Assembly (NCBI GenBank): GCA_001790955.1
Contig: MGDP01000144.1
Span: 1 to 41,890, forward strand
Origin: Candidatus Tectomicrobia bacterium RIFCSPLOWO2_12_FULL_69_37
GTDB lineage: Bacteria; UBA8248
DNA length: 41,890 bases
Direction: 5' to 3'
The first letter of the stretch is position 1; each line of letters opens with the position of its first letter. The translations under genes and the position numbers were made by a program. This document shows positions 1 through 9,184 of the stretch, piece after piece. Below the pieces are notes generated by a model. The model worked only from the letters and a program-made list of their open reading frames with translations. It did not search any database and was not told the DNA's origin.

Positions 1-62
1 CATCGTCCGCAATTACTTCCGGGCGGGCCATGTCCGCTACGCCGCCTCGTGAAAGGTGTCAA

Positions 63-338
63 TCATTTACCGCTCCCGGTAATAACATGATTGGAGCTCA
101 TGACGAACACCGTGGGCGCGCCCTCGATGGGGAAGACGACGAAGGTTTGGCTCCAGGCGGCTACGCTGGCGAGGTAGACAACGTTGGGCTGGCCCGGTTC
201 CATCCCCATGCCCCGGCTCACGCCGTAGACGATGAGGCCATCCAGGCCTTTCCTGGCCATGCTTTCCCGGATGCGCGCGTAGCGGCGGGCGTACTCCTCC
301 TCGGAGAACCAGGGCCAGAAATAGTTCGGGCACTCCAT
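63..338 (-). pseudogene. N-terminal fragment of an M24/creatinase-like (Xaa-Pro peptidase) protein, truncated
   Basis: Translation from ATG at 338: MECPNYFWPWFSEEEYARRYARIRESMARKGLDGLIVYGVSRGMGMEPGQPNVVYLASVAAWSQTFVVFPIEGAPTVFVMSSNHVITGSGK*. It resembles the start of a creatinase N-terminal domain but stops after about 92 aa, with no catalytic domain in any frame before the window edge. Confidence 0.45.
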
Positions 339-382
339 GACGAATTCCCTTCGCGCCCGGCAGCCCACCGCCGCTCGCTGCT

Positions 383-820
383 TTACAGAAGTTCGACGAT
401 GTCGACGAGCATCCCTTTGATGCGGCCATCGCACAGGTGGCCGCCGTAGACTTCTTCCCATTTTCCCGGGCCGCCGCTCAGCGTCATATGCAGATGGACG
501 TAAGGCTCCGGTTCCCCCTTCCAGCGGTGCTTCTCCAGCAGCGTCTCAGGCTGGGTGTCTGGCCAGCTGATGTAGCCCTGGCCGTGGACGTCCCTCCAGT
601 CGGTCAGGTGCTTCCGTGTCCACTCCTCCGGGGGCATCGGGGGGGAAGGTTTCAGCACCCCGGGGATGATGTCGCACTCGTAGAAGGCGCCGAGAAAGAA
701 CACGAGGCCGGACCGGATGCTCTTCTCTTTCACGAAGCGGACAAGCACGCCGTAGAACTCATCCGATTCCTCCATCCGCAAGTTGAATATCCGGCCGAAC
801 TTCCGCTCCGTCACTTTCAT
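383..820 (-). CDS. PPC (DUF296) domain-containing protein
   Basis: MKVTERKFGRIFNLRMEESDEFYGVLVRFVKEKSIRSGLVFFLGAFYECD...YVHLHMTLSG...YGGHLCDGRIKGMLVDIVELL; HLH...GGHL pattern typical of PPC/DUF296 domains. Confidence 0.72.
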   Translation of the reverse strand: MKVTERKFGRIFNLRMEESDEFYGVLVRFVKEKSIRSGLVFFLGAFYECDIIPGVLKPSPPMPPEEWTRKHLTDWRDVHGQGYISWPDTQPETLLEKHRWKGEPEPYVHLHMTLSGGPGKWEEVYGGHLCDGRIKGMLVDIVELL

Positions 821-881
821 TTCTCGCCCCCAAGACTGAGAAGGAGGGACAGGCACGGCCCCCACTCGGGCGCCCGGCCGG

Positions 882-2420
882 TCACTTTGTCTGAACCATC
901 TCCCAGACGGCGATGGTCTCGTCGCCGCGAGGCTCAAACCTCAAGGTCTTGCGCAAGCCGAACGTCTCGCGGAATTTGAACAGGATCTTGTGCATTGCCT
1001 GTTCCTTCATCTTTCCCCATAGCTTCTCGAACGCCGCCTGCTGCATCTCGGGGTCGGCCATGGCGCCCGCTTCCTCGTTGAGCTTATCCAGCTCCGGGAA
1101 GCACGACACGCTCCAGACGCCGGTGCATGAGCTCGTGCCCCGCCAGACGCCCGTGGTGTCACCGACCGAGTTTCCCCAGCTTCGCCAGACCAGCGCCGGC
1201 TCCTTGGTCTTCCCTTCTTGGGCGTTGTTCACCGCCCGCCGGTAGAGGGGCCAGGTGTAGGCCTCGACCTTCATGTCGATACCGATCTTCTTGAGCATCG
1301 CGGAGACGGCTTCGCCCGTCTCGCGATCTCCGACGAACCTTCCGTTCGGGGCGACGAACACGGCTTTGAACCCGTTCGGATAGCCGGCCTCCTTCATCAG
1401 CGCCTTGGCCTTGGCGAGATCGTAGCCGAACCATTTAAGGCCGGGGTTGTAGCCCGAAAAGGACCAAGGGTGATAGAGCATGTGGAATGGGTCCGTCAGC
1501 CCGCCCATGATGGTCTTGCCGATGAGATCGGAGTCGATGGCGTAGTTCACCGCCTGGCGGACCTTGGGATCCGCAAACGGCCCTCCGTGGCGCATGGCGA
1601 AGGCGAGGTAAAAGATCCGCATCCCGGGGACCACCACGACTTTCGTGTTGGGATCCTTCTGAAGCTCGGGGATGAATTGGGCGTCTACTCCCTGGATGAA
1701 GTCAAGCTCTCCGGTCAACAGCGCCTTCACCCGCGTCGTGGCTTCGCGGATGGGCCGGAGGGCGACGGTCTGGGGCCGGTCCGGGTACTGGCGGTTTCCC
1801 CACCAGTGCGGGTTTGCCTCGAACACCATCTTGGAGCCCTTTGTCCACGACTTGAGGACGTACGGCCCTCCACCGTAGGTATTGAGGCTGACCTTGGCCT
1901 TATCCACTCCCTTCGACTTGGGGTTGATGATGAGGAACCAATTGTGCAGGCGCCCGAACAGGCCGTTATCGGGCCCCTTTTGGTGCCAGATGAAAGTGTG
2001 ATCGTCGAGGACCTCGATGCTCTTGAAGGTTTGGAAATAGCCCCGCTGACGGCTCTTGAGGTCTTTGTCGAAGATGCGGTCCATAGTGAACTTCACGGCG
2101 TGAGCGGTGACGGGGGTCCCGTCGGAGAACTTGGCGTCTTTCCTCAACCAGAACTTGAAGCTCGTGGGGCCGAGCTTCTCCCACTTCTCCGCGAGCCACG
2201 GAATGGTTTCTTTCTTTTGCAGGTTATATTTCACCAGAGTGTCATAGGCCCAGCCCCAGACTACGAACCCAAGGGCGTCGGAGGTGGCGTTCGGGTCCAT
2301 GGTGGGCGGATCGGTCGCATGGCCGATGGTGACCACCCCTTTAAAAGCCCCGGCGGGAGAAATCGGGGATAGGGCAAGCGAAATCGCCAACGCCAAGAAG
2401 AAATATGCCGGTTTCCGCAT
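882..2420 (-). CDS. ABC transporter substrate-binding protein, family 5 (peptide/nickel type)
   Basis: Signal peptide MRKPAYFFLALAISLALSPISPAGA, then GHATDPPTMDPNATSDALGFVVWGWAYDTLVKYN...WLRKDAKFSDGTPVTAHAVKFTMDRI, typical of SBP_bac_5. Confidence 0.93.
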   Translation of the reverse strand: MRKPAYFFLALAISLALSPISPAGAFKGVVTIGHATDPPTMDPNATSDALGFVVWGWAYDTLVKYNLQKKETIPWLAEKWEKLGPTSFKFWLRKDAKFSDGTPVTAHAVKFTMDRIFDKDLKSRQRGYFQTFKSIEVLDDHTFIWHQKGPDNGLFGRLHNWFLIINPKSKGVDKAKVSLNTYGGGPYVLKSWTKGSKMVFEANPHWWGNRQYPDRPQTVALRPIREATTRVKALLTGELDFIQGVDAQFIPELQKDPNTKVVVVPGMRIFYLAFAMRHGGPFADPKVRQAVNYAIDSDLIGKTIMGGLTDPFHMLYHPWSFSGYNPGLKWFGYDLAKAKALMKEAGYPNGFKAVFVAPNGRFVGDRETGEAVSAMLKKIGIDMKVEAYTWPLYRRAVNNAQEGKTKEPALVWRSWGNSVGDTTGVWRGTSSCTGVWSVSCFPELDKLNEEAGAMADPEMQQAAFEKLWGKMKEQAMHKILFKFRETFGLRKTLRFEPRGDETIAVWEMVQTK

Positions 2421-2536
2421 TCTGATTCCCTCCTTGCAGGTGGACGTACAGCCCGGCTCCCGTCCGGAGCCCAAGAACCTGGCAGGCAGCATTCTGGAAA
2501 AATGTCGCTCAGGGGCTCCCGCAGGAGCTCAGGCTC

Positions 2537-2550
2537 GCTCGGGCCCGAGC
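2537..2550. repeat. 14-bp perfect palindrome GCTCGGGCCCGAGC
   Basis: Read directly; lies in the divergent SBP/GntR intergenic region. Confidence 0.5.
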
Positions 2551-2650
2551 GGCGAGGGGCGCCTGAGTGCTTTTCCACCGGCGGTGCCCCGGGGGGAATT
2601 CCATTTCATCCAGCGCACATGCGGGCGCTGTTCCATGCAGCCGAGTGGAT

Positions 2651-2699
2651 GCACAAAAATTGTGCTTTCAATCGAGAATATGTTTGTTATCATAAACAA
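2651..2699. promoter_or_regulatory. Two AT-rich inverted repeats, candidate operator(s)
   Basis: GCACAA-AAA-TTGTGC (2651-2665) and TTGTT-ATCATA-AACAA (2684-2699), in the divergent intergenic region upstream of the GntR regulator. Confidence 0.45.
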
Positions 2700-3024
2700 T
2701 CCAACCTGGCCTCGCAAGAGATTCTCGGCCCGGCGCGCAAAATAAGGGAATGCGACTCAGTGGATGAGGAGGAAAACGGTCCCGGGAGCGTGTCGCACTC
2801 TTCGTGCGGCCTGCGGGTGGAAGAAGCGGACAGTCGGGAGTGGCCCTTCGTCCAGCAATCGAGTGCACCGGCCGGAGACATAGGAAAGGAATACCTGGTT
2901 TTAGCAATTCGCACCTGGCAATCCGGAGAACTTTTCAAGGCGACCCGAGGAACCGGCGAATTTTTCGGCGCCGACTCAGCAAGGAATGGTCATCGCCTTT
3001 CTCTTTCGGTTCAGGTGGGAATAT

Positions 3025-3780
3025 ATGAGAGGGCATCTCTCGGAAATGCCGATCGCGAGCCACCCGATCCCCTATTACTATCAGATCGCTGGGGTCTTGC
3101 GCCGCAGAATCGAAGCAGGGGAAATGGCGCCTGGCGAAAGACTTCCCAAGGAGATGGATCTGGCGGAGATGTTCGGGGTCAGCCGTGTACCCGTTCGTCA
3201 AGCCCTGTCTTTGCTGGCCGCCGAGGGTGTGCTGACCCATAAGCGCGGGCGCGGGACTTTCGTCCGCGAGGGCATCGCGAAGACCGAATCATTCCGGCTG
3301 ACGGGGCTCATCGGCGGGAAAATTTCCAAGGGGAAGGAGCACCGCATGATAGCAGTGGAAGATGTGGCCCCCACCCCGCAGTTGGCCGAGTTCTTCGGGC
3401 TGAGGCCGGACGAGGGCCTGACGCGCTTCAGGCGCCTGAGGCTGGAGCAGAATACGCCTTATTGCTACATCGTCAATTATTTGGGGCGGGAGATCGCGAG
3501 GGGCATCAAGGGCGCGAAATTCGAGAACAAGACCATGCTGGAAATCATTCAAGGGAGGCTCGCCATCTCGCTGGGAAAAATCCTTCAGACGTTCGAGGCC
3601 CGGATAGCGGACAATGAAATCGCGAATCGCCTTTCTATCGCCATGATGGCTCCCGTCTTTTATGTCGAGACTTTTGTCCGTGACAAAATGGAAAGACCGC
3701 TCGAATTCTCCCAGATTTACTACCCGGGGGATCGGCACAAGTACAGCGTCGAAATCTTGGCCGATTCGGACGTTGGCTAG
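3025..3780 (+). CDS. GntR-family transcriptional regulator, HutC/UTRA type
   Basis: N-terminal wHTH PYYYQIAGVLRRRIEAGEMAPGERLPKEMDLAEMFGVSRVPVRQALSLLAAEGVLTHKRGRGTFV plus C-terminal UTRA-like domain. Start could be ATG 3025 or 3046. Confidence 0.9.
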   Translation: MRGHLSEMPIASHPIPYYYQIAGVLRRRIEAGEMAPGERLPKEMDLAEMFGVSRVPVRQALSLLAAEGVLTHKRGRGTFVREGIAKTESFRLTGLIGGKISKGKEHRMIAVEDVAPTPQLAEFFGLRPDEGLTRFRRLRLEQNTPYCYIVNYLGREIARGIKGAKFENKTMLEIIQGRLAISLGKILQTFEARIADNEIANRLSIAMMAPVFYVETFVRDKMERPLEFSQIYYPGDRHKYSVEILADSDVG

Positions 3781-4108
3781 AATCCCCGCCGGGTGTCGCC
3801 AATCCGTTCTGTCTCCACGCGGTCCAAGTGGGTTTAATGGCAAGTACTTCGAAGATCGGCCTCCTCTTTGCGGGCCTGTGCGCTGACGGCGGGAGCCGGC
3901 ATAGGCCGCAGCCAGCTGGCGACAAGATTGGCGCCCAGCACGGAGAGACTGTCGGCTTCGGCGGGAAGCAGTCAGGGCGAAAGCGCCGGTCGCGGCACTT
4001 GCGGCGTCGGCTCCAAGAATCGTTCTTTCCGCTTCTGCCAGATTGTCTCGCTCCCGGCGTGGAAACGATGCCAGGGATGTGCATCGTTTTTCCTCATTTT
4101 CTAGTTGG

Positions 4109-4138
4109 TTGACAGTTCTGTGCGCGCAATTCTAGAAT
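4109..4138 (+). promoter_or_regulatory. Candidate sigma70-type promoter for the liv operon
   Basis: TTGACA (4109-4114), 18-bp spacer, TAGAAT (4133-4138), in a comparatively AT-rich patch about 160 bp upstream of the livH-like start. Confidence 0.55.
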
Positions 4139-4294
4139 ACCCCCATTAGCATTAAATCGGGTGGCCATTCTCCGGTTCGTCGCGGGTGCCGGAGCGCGGT
4201 GTGCCTTCGCAGCAGGGCCTTGGCTTAGGGCGGCCTCTTCCGCTTGGCCGTCATCTTCGCGCGGCGGGTACTCTGCTTGTTCCGGGGGACGGCG

Positions 4295-5152
4295 ATGAAC
4301 TATTGGCTCACCCAGCTGTTCAACGGATTTTCCTACGGTGCGCTCATTTTCCTCCTCGCCATGGGTCTCTCCCTGATCTTCGGCGTGATGCAGGTCATCA
4401 ACGTGACACATGGGACCTACTTCCTGGTCGGCACCTACATCGGGCTGAGCATCCTCACGTGGACCGGCAACTTCTACCTCGCCATACTGGGGGGAGGTCT
4501 CGTGATCGCGCTGGTCGGAATCTTCATCGAGCGCTTCTTCTTGCGGCGGCTGCGGGGGAACGACCTGGGCCAGGTGCTCATCACGTTCGGCTTCGTCCTC
4601 TTGCTCCAGGACGCCATCCTTCTCATCTGGGGACCCGACCCGAAGTTGATGGGGGAGCCCAAGTCGATCTCCTTCACCGCCCATATCGGGAGCTTCACCT
4701 TCCCTTCCTACCGCCTCTTCGTAATCGTCGTGGCGGCGGCGGTGGCGGCGGGCCTCTGGCTCTTCGAGAACAAGACCAAGTTCGGCTCCGCCGTCCGCGC
4801 GGCGGTGGACGACGTCGAGATGGCGTCGGGGATGGGGGTGAACGTCCCTCTCGTCTTCACGGTGGTCTTCGGGCTGGGGTCGTTTCTGGCGGGGCTGGGG
4901 GGGGTGCTGAGCGGCCCCTGGCTGGGCCTGCAGTACGGGCTGGACCTGGAGATTCTCCCCTACGCGTTTGTGGTCGTCATCGTGGGGGGGATGGGGAGCC
5001 TCAAGGGGGCGATCCTCGCGAGCTTGCTCGTCGGCCTCGTCGACAATTTCGGGAAGGGCTTCTTCCCCGACCTCGCCTACTTCACCCTCTTCCTCCCCAT
5101 GGCGGTCATTCTGGCAGTCCGCCCCCAGGGGCTTTTCGGGAGGACGCTGTGA
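4295..5152 (+). CDS. livH: Branched-chain amino-acid ABC transporter permease, LivH family
   Basis: MNYWLTQLFNGFSYGALIFLLAMGLSLIFGVMQVINVTHGTYFLVGTYIGL...; classic LivH N-terminus. Confidence 0.92.
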   Translation: MNYWLTQLFNGFSYGALIFLLAMGLSLIFGVMQVINVTHGTYFLVGTYIGLSILTWTGNFYLAILGGGLVIALVGIFIERFFLRRLRGNDLGQVLITFGFVLLLQDAILLIWGPDPKLMGEPKSISFTAHIGSFTFPSYRLFVIVVAAAVAAGLWLFENKTKFGSAVRAAVDDVEMASGMGVNVPLVFTVVFGLGSFLAGLGGVLSGPWLGLQYGLDLEILPYAFVVVIVGGMGSLKGAILASLLVGLVDNFGKGFFPDLAYFTLFLPMAVILAVRPQGLFGRTL

Positions 5153-6153
5153 TCTTCGAGCTGCTCCGCGGCCGGGGGAGGGTGGCGGTGGCCGTCGCCG
5201 CGCTGGTTTTCTTCGCGGTCTATCCCTGGTTCGCAAGCCGCTTCATGATCACCGTGCTCGTCCAGTGCCTCATCATGGCCATCCTGGCCATGAGCCTCGA
5301 CCTCATGGTGGGCTACACCGGGATGGCCTCGCTCGGCCACGCCGCCTACTTCGGCTCGGGCGCCTACGCGGCGGCCATCGTGTCCGTCACCTACAAAGCG
5401 AGCTTCCCCGAGGCGCTGGCGGTGGGACTGATCGTCGCGGTCGCCGTGACGGCGGTGTTCGCCCTTGTGGCGCTGAGGGCGACGGGGGTGTACTTCCTCA
5501 TGATCACCTTCGCCCTCGCCATGCTCATCTGGGGGCTCGCCTACCGGTGGAACTCCATGACGGGCGGTGAGAATGGCATCGCGGGCGTTCAGCGCCCCTC
5601 CTTCATCGCGGGCACGACGACCTTCTACTATTTCGTGCTGGCAATCGCGGCCGCCGTGTTCGTCTTTTTCGGTGTCCTGGTGCGCTCGTCGTTCGGGCGC
5701 ACCCTCGTGGGCATCCGCGAGAGCGAGTCCCGGATGCGGACCCTCGGCTACAACGTGTGGCTCCACAAGTACATCGTCTTTCTCATCTCGGGCCTCTTCA
5801 GCGGGCTGGCTGGGGTGCTCTGGGTGTTCTACGACAGCCTGGTCGCGCCCCCCCTGGTGGACCTCAGCACCTCCTTCGACGCCCTCCTGATGGTGTCCGT
5901 CGGAGGAGGGGGCACCCTCGTGGGCGCCGTCCTGGGCGCCGTCATCGTCAAGATGCTTGAGAATCTTGTGAATCTCGTCACGGACCGGTGGCTTACCGTG
6001 GTAGCCCTCGTCTACATCACCGTGGTGCTTCTGGCCCCTCAGGGGATCATTGGTCTCCTGAGGGACCTGATGGCGCGCAGGGAAATGAACAGGGCGGCAC
6101 TCGAAGTCGCGGGTCGGGCAAACGCGTCGGCGGGCAAGGAGGGATCGAAATGA
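5149..6153 (+). CDS. livM: Branched-chain amino-acid ABC transporter permease, LivM family
   Basis: GTG start overlaps livH stop (GTGA). ALSLDLMVGYTGMASLGHAAYFGSGAYAAA-type LivM signature (AMSLDLMVGYTGMASLGHAAYFG). Confidence 0.92.
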   Translation: MIFELLRGRGRVAVAVAALVFFAVYPWFASRFMITVLVQCLIMAILAMSLDLMVGYTGMASLGHAAYFGSGAYAAAIVSVTYKASFPEALAVGLIVAVAVTAVFALVALRATGVYFLMITFALAMLIWGLAYRWNSMTGGENGIAGVQRPSFIAGTTTFYYFVLAIAAAVFVFFGVLVRSSFGRTLVGIRESESRMRTLGYNVWLHKYIVFLISGLFSGLAGVLWVFYDSLVAPPLVDLSTSFDALLMVSVGGGGTLVGAVLGAVIVKMLENLVNLVTDRWLTVVALVYITVVLLAPQGIIGLLRDLMARREMNRAALEVAGRANASAGKEGSK

Positions 6154-7409
6154 AAAGAGCGCTTGTCGGATTGACTGTCTTGGCAACGGCGTTGGTCCTT
6201 GGCCTCGTCCTGGCCCCACGGGGGGACGCTGCCGAGAAGGGCCCCATCCGCATCGGGCTGCTCACCTCGAAGACCGGTGTGCTCGCCATCCATGGCACCC
6301 ATCAGATGGCGGCTGTCGAGGCGTTCAAGGACAAGTACGGGACCACGGTGGCGGGGCGGAAGGTAGAGTTCTACCCCGAGGACGATCAGAGCAAGGTCCC
6401 GCTGGGGGTGACCAAGGTGCGCAAGCTCATCACGGGCGACAAGGTCCACATCGTGATGGGCGGCCTGTTCGCCTCGACGGGCTACGCCATCGCGCCGCTC
6501 GGGGACCAGTACCAGACCCCGATCTTCGTGTGGAGTTGTCCGGACGACCTCTCTCAGCGCAAACGATACAAGTTCGTCGTCAAGTACTTCTCCTGCAGCC
6601 AGCCTCAGCACGCCATGGCCCATTGGTTGCGCAAGAACAAGCCCCAGGTGAAGAAGGTCATCATCTTCGGGCCTGACTACGCCTTCGGCTACGAGTCCTC
6701 GGGGGGCTTCCAGAAGGTGTTCGAGGACATGGGCGGCCAGGTCGTCCAGAAAATCTACGCGCCCATCAACACCGTGGACTACGGACCCTACATCGGCCAG
6801 TTCCGCAAGGACGCGGAAGGGATGTTCGTGACCCTCGCGGGGCCGCAGGCCCTCCGCTTCCCGAAGCAGTACCAGCAGGCGGGGCTCAGGGACAAATATG
6901 TCCTCGTGGGGAACGGCACCAACACCGACGAGTTCGCCCTCGCGGCCCAGGGCGAGGATGTTCTCGGCTGGATCACGGCCCACATCTACGGTGGCGCCGC
7001 CTACCCCTCGCAGGACAACCAGGAGTTCGTCAGGAACTTCAAGAAGCATCTTGGCAACAAGGACCCAGGCTATTACGCCGAAGGGTACTACGGCGCCCTG
7101 GTGCTGATCTACAAGGCCATCGAGGCGATCAAGGGAGACGTCGAGAACAAGGCGAAATTCATGGAGGCCCTGGGCCGCACCAAGGTCACGGAGGGCATGC
7201 CGGGCGGCCCGAAGGTCTCCGACGGATACGGGAACCTGAACACGAACGTCTACATCCGCGACGTGCGTAAGGAGGCTTCCGGAAAGTTGTATCACCACGT
7301 GCTGCATGTGTATGAGAACGTGAGCCAATTCTGGAGCTACAGGCCGGAAGAGTTCCTGAAGCAAGCGGTCTACGACAAGGACTTCCCTCCCTGCAAGTTT
7401 TGCAAGTGA
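6150..7409 (+). CDS. livK: Branched-chain amino-acid-type ABC transporter substrate-binding protein
   Basis: Signal peptide MKRALVGLTVLATALVLGLVLAPRGDAA; IRIGLLTSKTGVLAIHGTHQMAAVEAFKDKYG...GGLFASTGYAIAPLGDQYQTPIFVW; ATGA overlap with livM stop. Confidence 0.9.
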   Translation: MKRALVGLTVLATALVLGLVLAPRGDAAEKGPIRIGLLTSKTGVLAIHGTHQMAAVEAFKDKYGTTVAGRKVEFYPEDDQSKVPLGVTKVRKLITGDKVHIVMGGLFASTGYAIAPLGDQYQTPIFVWSCPDDLSQRKRYKFVVKYFSCSQPQHAMAHWLRKNKPQVKKVIIFGPDYAFGYESSGGFQKVFEDMGGQVVQKIYAPINTVDYGPYIGQFRKDAEGMFVTLAGPQALRFPKQYQQAGLRDKYVLVGNGTNTDEFALAAQGEDVLGWITAHIYGGAAYPSQDNQEFVRNFKKHLGNKDPGYYAEGYYGALVLIYKAIEAIKGDVENKAKFMEALGRTKVTEGMPGGPKVSDGYGNLNTNVYIRDVRKEASGKLYHHVLHVYENVSQFWSYRPEEFLKQAVYDKDFPPCKFCK

Positions 7410-7413
7410 GGGC

Positions 7414-7441
7414 GGGGCGGAGAACGGGGGAAATCCGCCCC
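7414..7441 (+). other. Intercistronic stem-loop between livK and livG
   Basis: Perfect 8-bp inverted repeat GGGGCGGA (7414-7421) / TCCGCCCC (7434-7441), 12-nt loop, no following T-tract. Confidence 0.5.
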
Positions 7442-7527
7442 CTCCCGCGATCCTGAGCGGCGAGGGGGCGGGCTTCGCCAGCTTTCGGGGCTCGTCGCGC
7501 CCCGGGAAGAGAAGGGGTGGCCGCATC

Positions 7528-8280
7528 GTGACTCCCGCAGAGGTTTCTCTCGCCGTTGAGAGCGTGTCAAAGAACTTCGGGGGGCTGGCCGCCGTCAAGG
7601 AGGTCAGCCTCCGGGTCGAGCGCGGGGAGCGGCGGGGGATCCTGGGCCCCAACGGGGCCGGGAAGACCACCCTCTTCAACCTCATCGCTGGCGACCTCAA
7701 GCCCTCCGCGGGCAAGATCCTCCTCCACGGCCAGGACATCACCCACATGCCCAACCACCAGCGGGCGTACCTGGGCATGGCGCGGACCTTTCAGATCACC
7801 AATCTGTTTCCCAACATGACGGTGATTGACAACCTGCTCTTGGCGGCCCAGGCGCTGGATCGCGCAAAGTTTTCCATGTTCCGGCCTATCCAGAGCCATG
7901 AACATATCGTCGCACGGGCGGAGCGGGCCTTGGAGCAGATCAAGATGGGAGATTTGCGGGACATCCCGATCAAGCACCTTTCCTACGGCGTCCAGCGCCA
8001 GATCGAGGTCGCCCTGGCTCTCGTCGAGGAGCCGAAGGTCCTTCTTCTCGACGAACCGACGGCCGGCCTGTCTCCGGCCGAGTCGGCGGAGATGGTGGGC
8101 CTCCTCAAGGAGCTTGACCCGGGCATCACCATACTCATCATCGAGCATGACATGGACGTGGCCTTCGAGCTGACCGACCGGCTCACGGTCATGCACGAAG
8201 GCTCCATCCTCGCCGACGGGCCCAAGGACGAGGTGCGGAACAACCAAACGGTCCAGGAGATCTACCTCGGCTATGGATGA
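7528..8280 (+). CDS. livG: Branched-chain amino-acid ABC transporter ATP-binding protein, LivG family
   Basis: Walker A GPNGAGKTTLFN; LSYGVQRQIEVALAL; Walker B VLLLDEPTAGLSPAE. GTG start. Confidence 0.92.
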   Translation: MTPAEVSLAVESVSKNFGGLAAVKEVSLRVERGERRGILGPNGAGKTTLFNLIAGDLKPSAGKILLHGQDITHMPNHQRAYLGMARTFQITNLFPNMTVIDNLLLAAQALDRAKFSMFRPIQSHEHIVARAERALEQIKMGDLRDIPIKHLSYGVQRQIEVALALVEEPKVLLLDEPTAGLSPAESAEMVGLLKELDPGITILIIEHDMDVAFELTDRLTVMHEGSILADGPKDEVRNNQTVQEIYLGYG

Positions 8281-8998
8281 TCGGGGATTGATGCTCCAGG
8301 TGGACGACATTCACACCTATTACGGCGAGAGCTACGTCCTCCAAGGGATCTCGCTCGGGGTGCCCAGCGGGACCGTCATGGCCGTCCTCGGCCGCAACGG
8401 CATGGGGAAGACAACCCTCATCCGCTCCATCATCGGTTTTACCAAGCCAAGAGCCGGCCGGATTATCTTCGAGGGCAGGGACATCACCCCCCTCCGGTCT
8501 CACCAGATCGTGAGCTTGGGGATAGCGCTCGTCCCCCAGGGGCGGCGGATATTCCCCTCCCTGACTGTGCGGGAGAATCTCACCCTCGGCGAGAAGCCGC
8601 CCGGCGCGAATGGGAGAGGGGAAGCCTGGAACCTGGACCTCGTCCTCGATCTCTTCCCCCGCCTCAAGGAGCGGCTCTCGAACACGGGCAACAAGCTCAG
8701 CGGCGGGGAGCAGCAAATGCTCGCATTCGCCCGGGCCCTGATGACCAACCCCCGGCTCCTTCTCCTCGACGAACCGACCGAGGGGCTGGCCCCGCTCTTG
8801 GTCCGAGCCCTGGGCGACATTCTCCTGAAGTTGAAGGAGCGGAAACTCTCCATTCTCCTGGTCGAGCAGAACCTGAAGTTCGCGTTGCAGTTCTCCAATC
8901 ACGTGCACATCCTGAACCGGGGCCGCGTGGTGCACTCCTCCTCGCCAGAGGCGCTCGACAAGAACCACGAGGTGAAGGCGCGCTTTCTCGGCGTCTGA
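8273..8998 (+). CDS. livF: Branched-chain amino-acid ABC transporter ATP-binding protein, LivF family
   Basis: Walker A GRNGMGKTTLIRSI; LSGGEQQMLAFARAL; LLLDEPTEGLAPLLV; overlaps livG by 8 nt. Confidence 0.92.
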   Translation: MDDRGLMLQVDDIHTYYGESYVLQGISLGVPSGTVMAVLGRNGMGKTTLIRSIIGFTKPRAGRIIFEGRDITPLRSHQIVSLGIALVPQGRRIFPSLTVRENLTLGEKPPGANGRGEAWNLDLVLDLFPRLKERLSNTGNKLSGGEQQMLAFARALMTNPRLLLLDEPTEGLAPLLVRALGDILLKLKERKLSILLVEQNLKFALQFSNHVHILNRGRVVHSSSPEALDKNHEVKARFLGV

Positions 8999-9184
8999 GT
9001 CGAAGCTCCAGGCCTGAAAAGAGGCGGGAGAAGCGGACTCTTCGCCCACAAAACCTCAATGATTTCAATATGAGTTTCTATCAGCCCGAGGGGGGGAGCG
9101 TTGCGGCATAAACAGGATTACAATATCCGATAAGGATGTATTCTTCCGGCGGAACGGTGTCCGGATTTTCTGCCCGTGTTCCCC

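Noticed and set aside
2502-3242. 246-aa plus-strand ORF over the SBP/GntR intergenic region
   Set aside because: Overlaps the GntR N-terminus in another frame and lacks family-like sequence; the region looks regulatory (palindromes, AT-rich patch).
3828-4112. Short ORFs (3635-4084 -, 3828-4112 +, 3868-4104 +) between GntR and livH
   Set aside because: No recognisable domain in any frame, Ser/Arg-rich composition. I could not support a gene or a definite pseudogene here.
7414-7441. Rho-independent terminator after livK
   Set aside because: Stem present but no T-tract follows, and the downstream genes belong to the same transporter; listed as an intercistronic stem-loop instead.
6039-7778. 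579-aa minus-strand ORF
   Set aside because: Antisense to livK/livG; no recognisable domain.
9101-9124. Promoter TTGCGG...TACAAT upstream of the first acyl-CoA dehydrogenase
   Set aside because: Spacer between the two hexamers is only 12 bp, too short for a sigma70 promoter.
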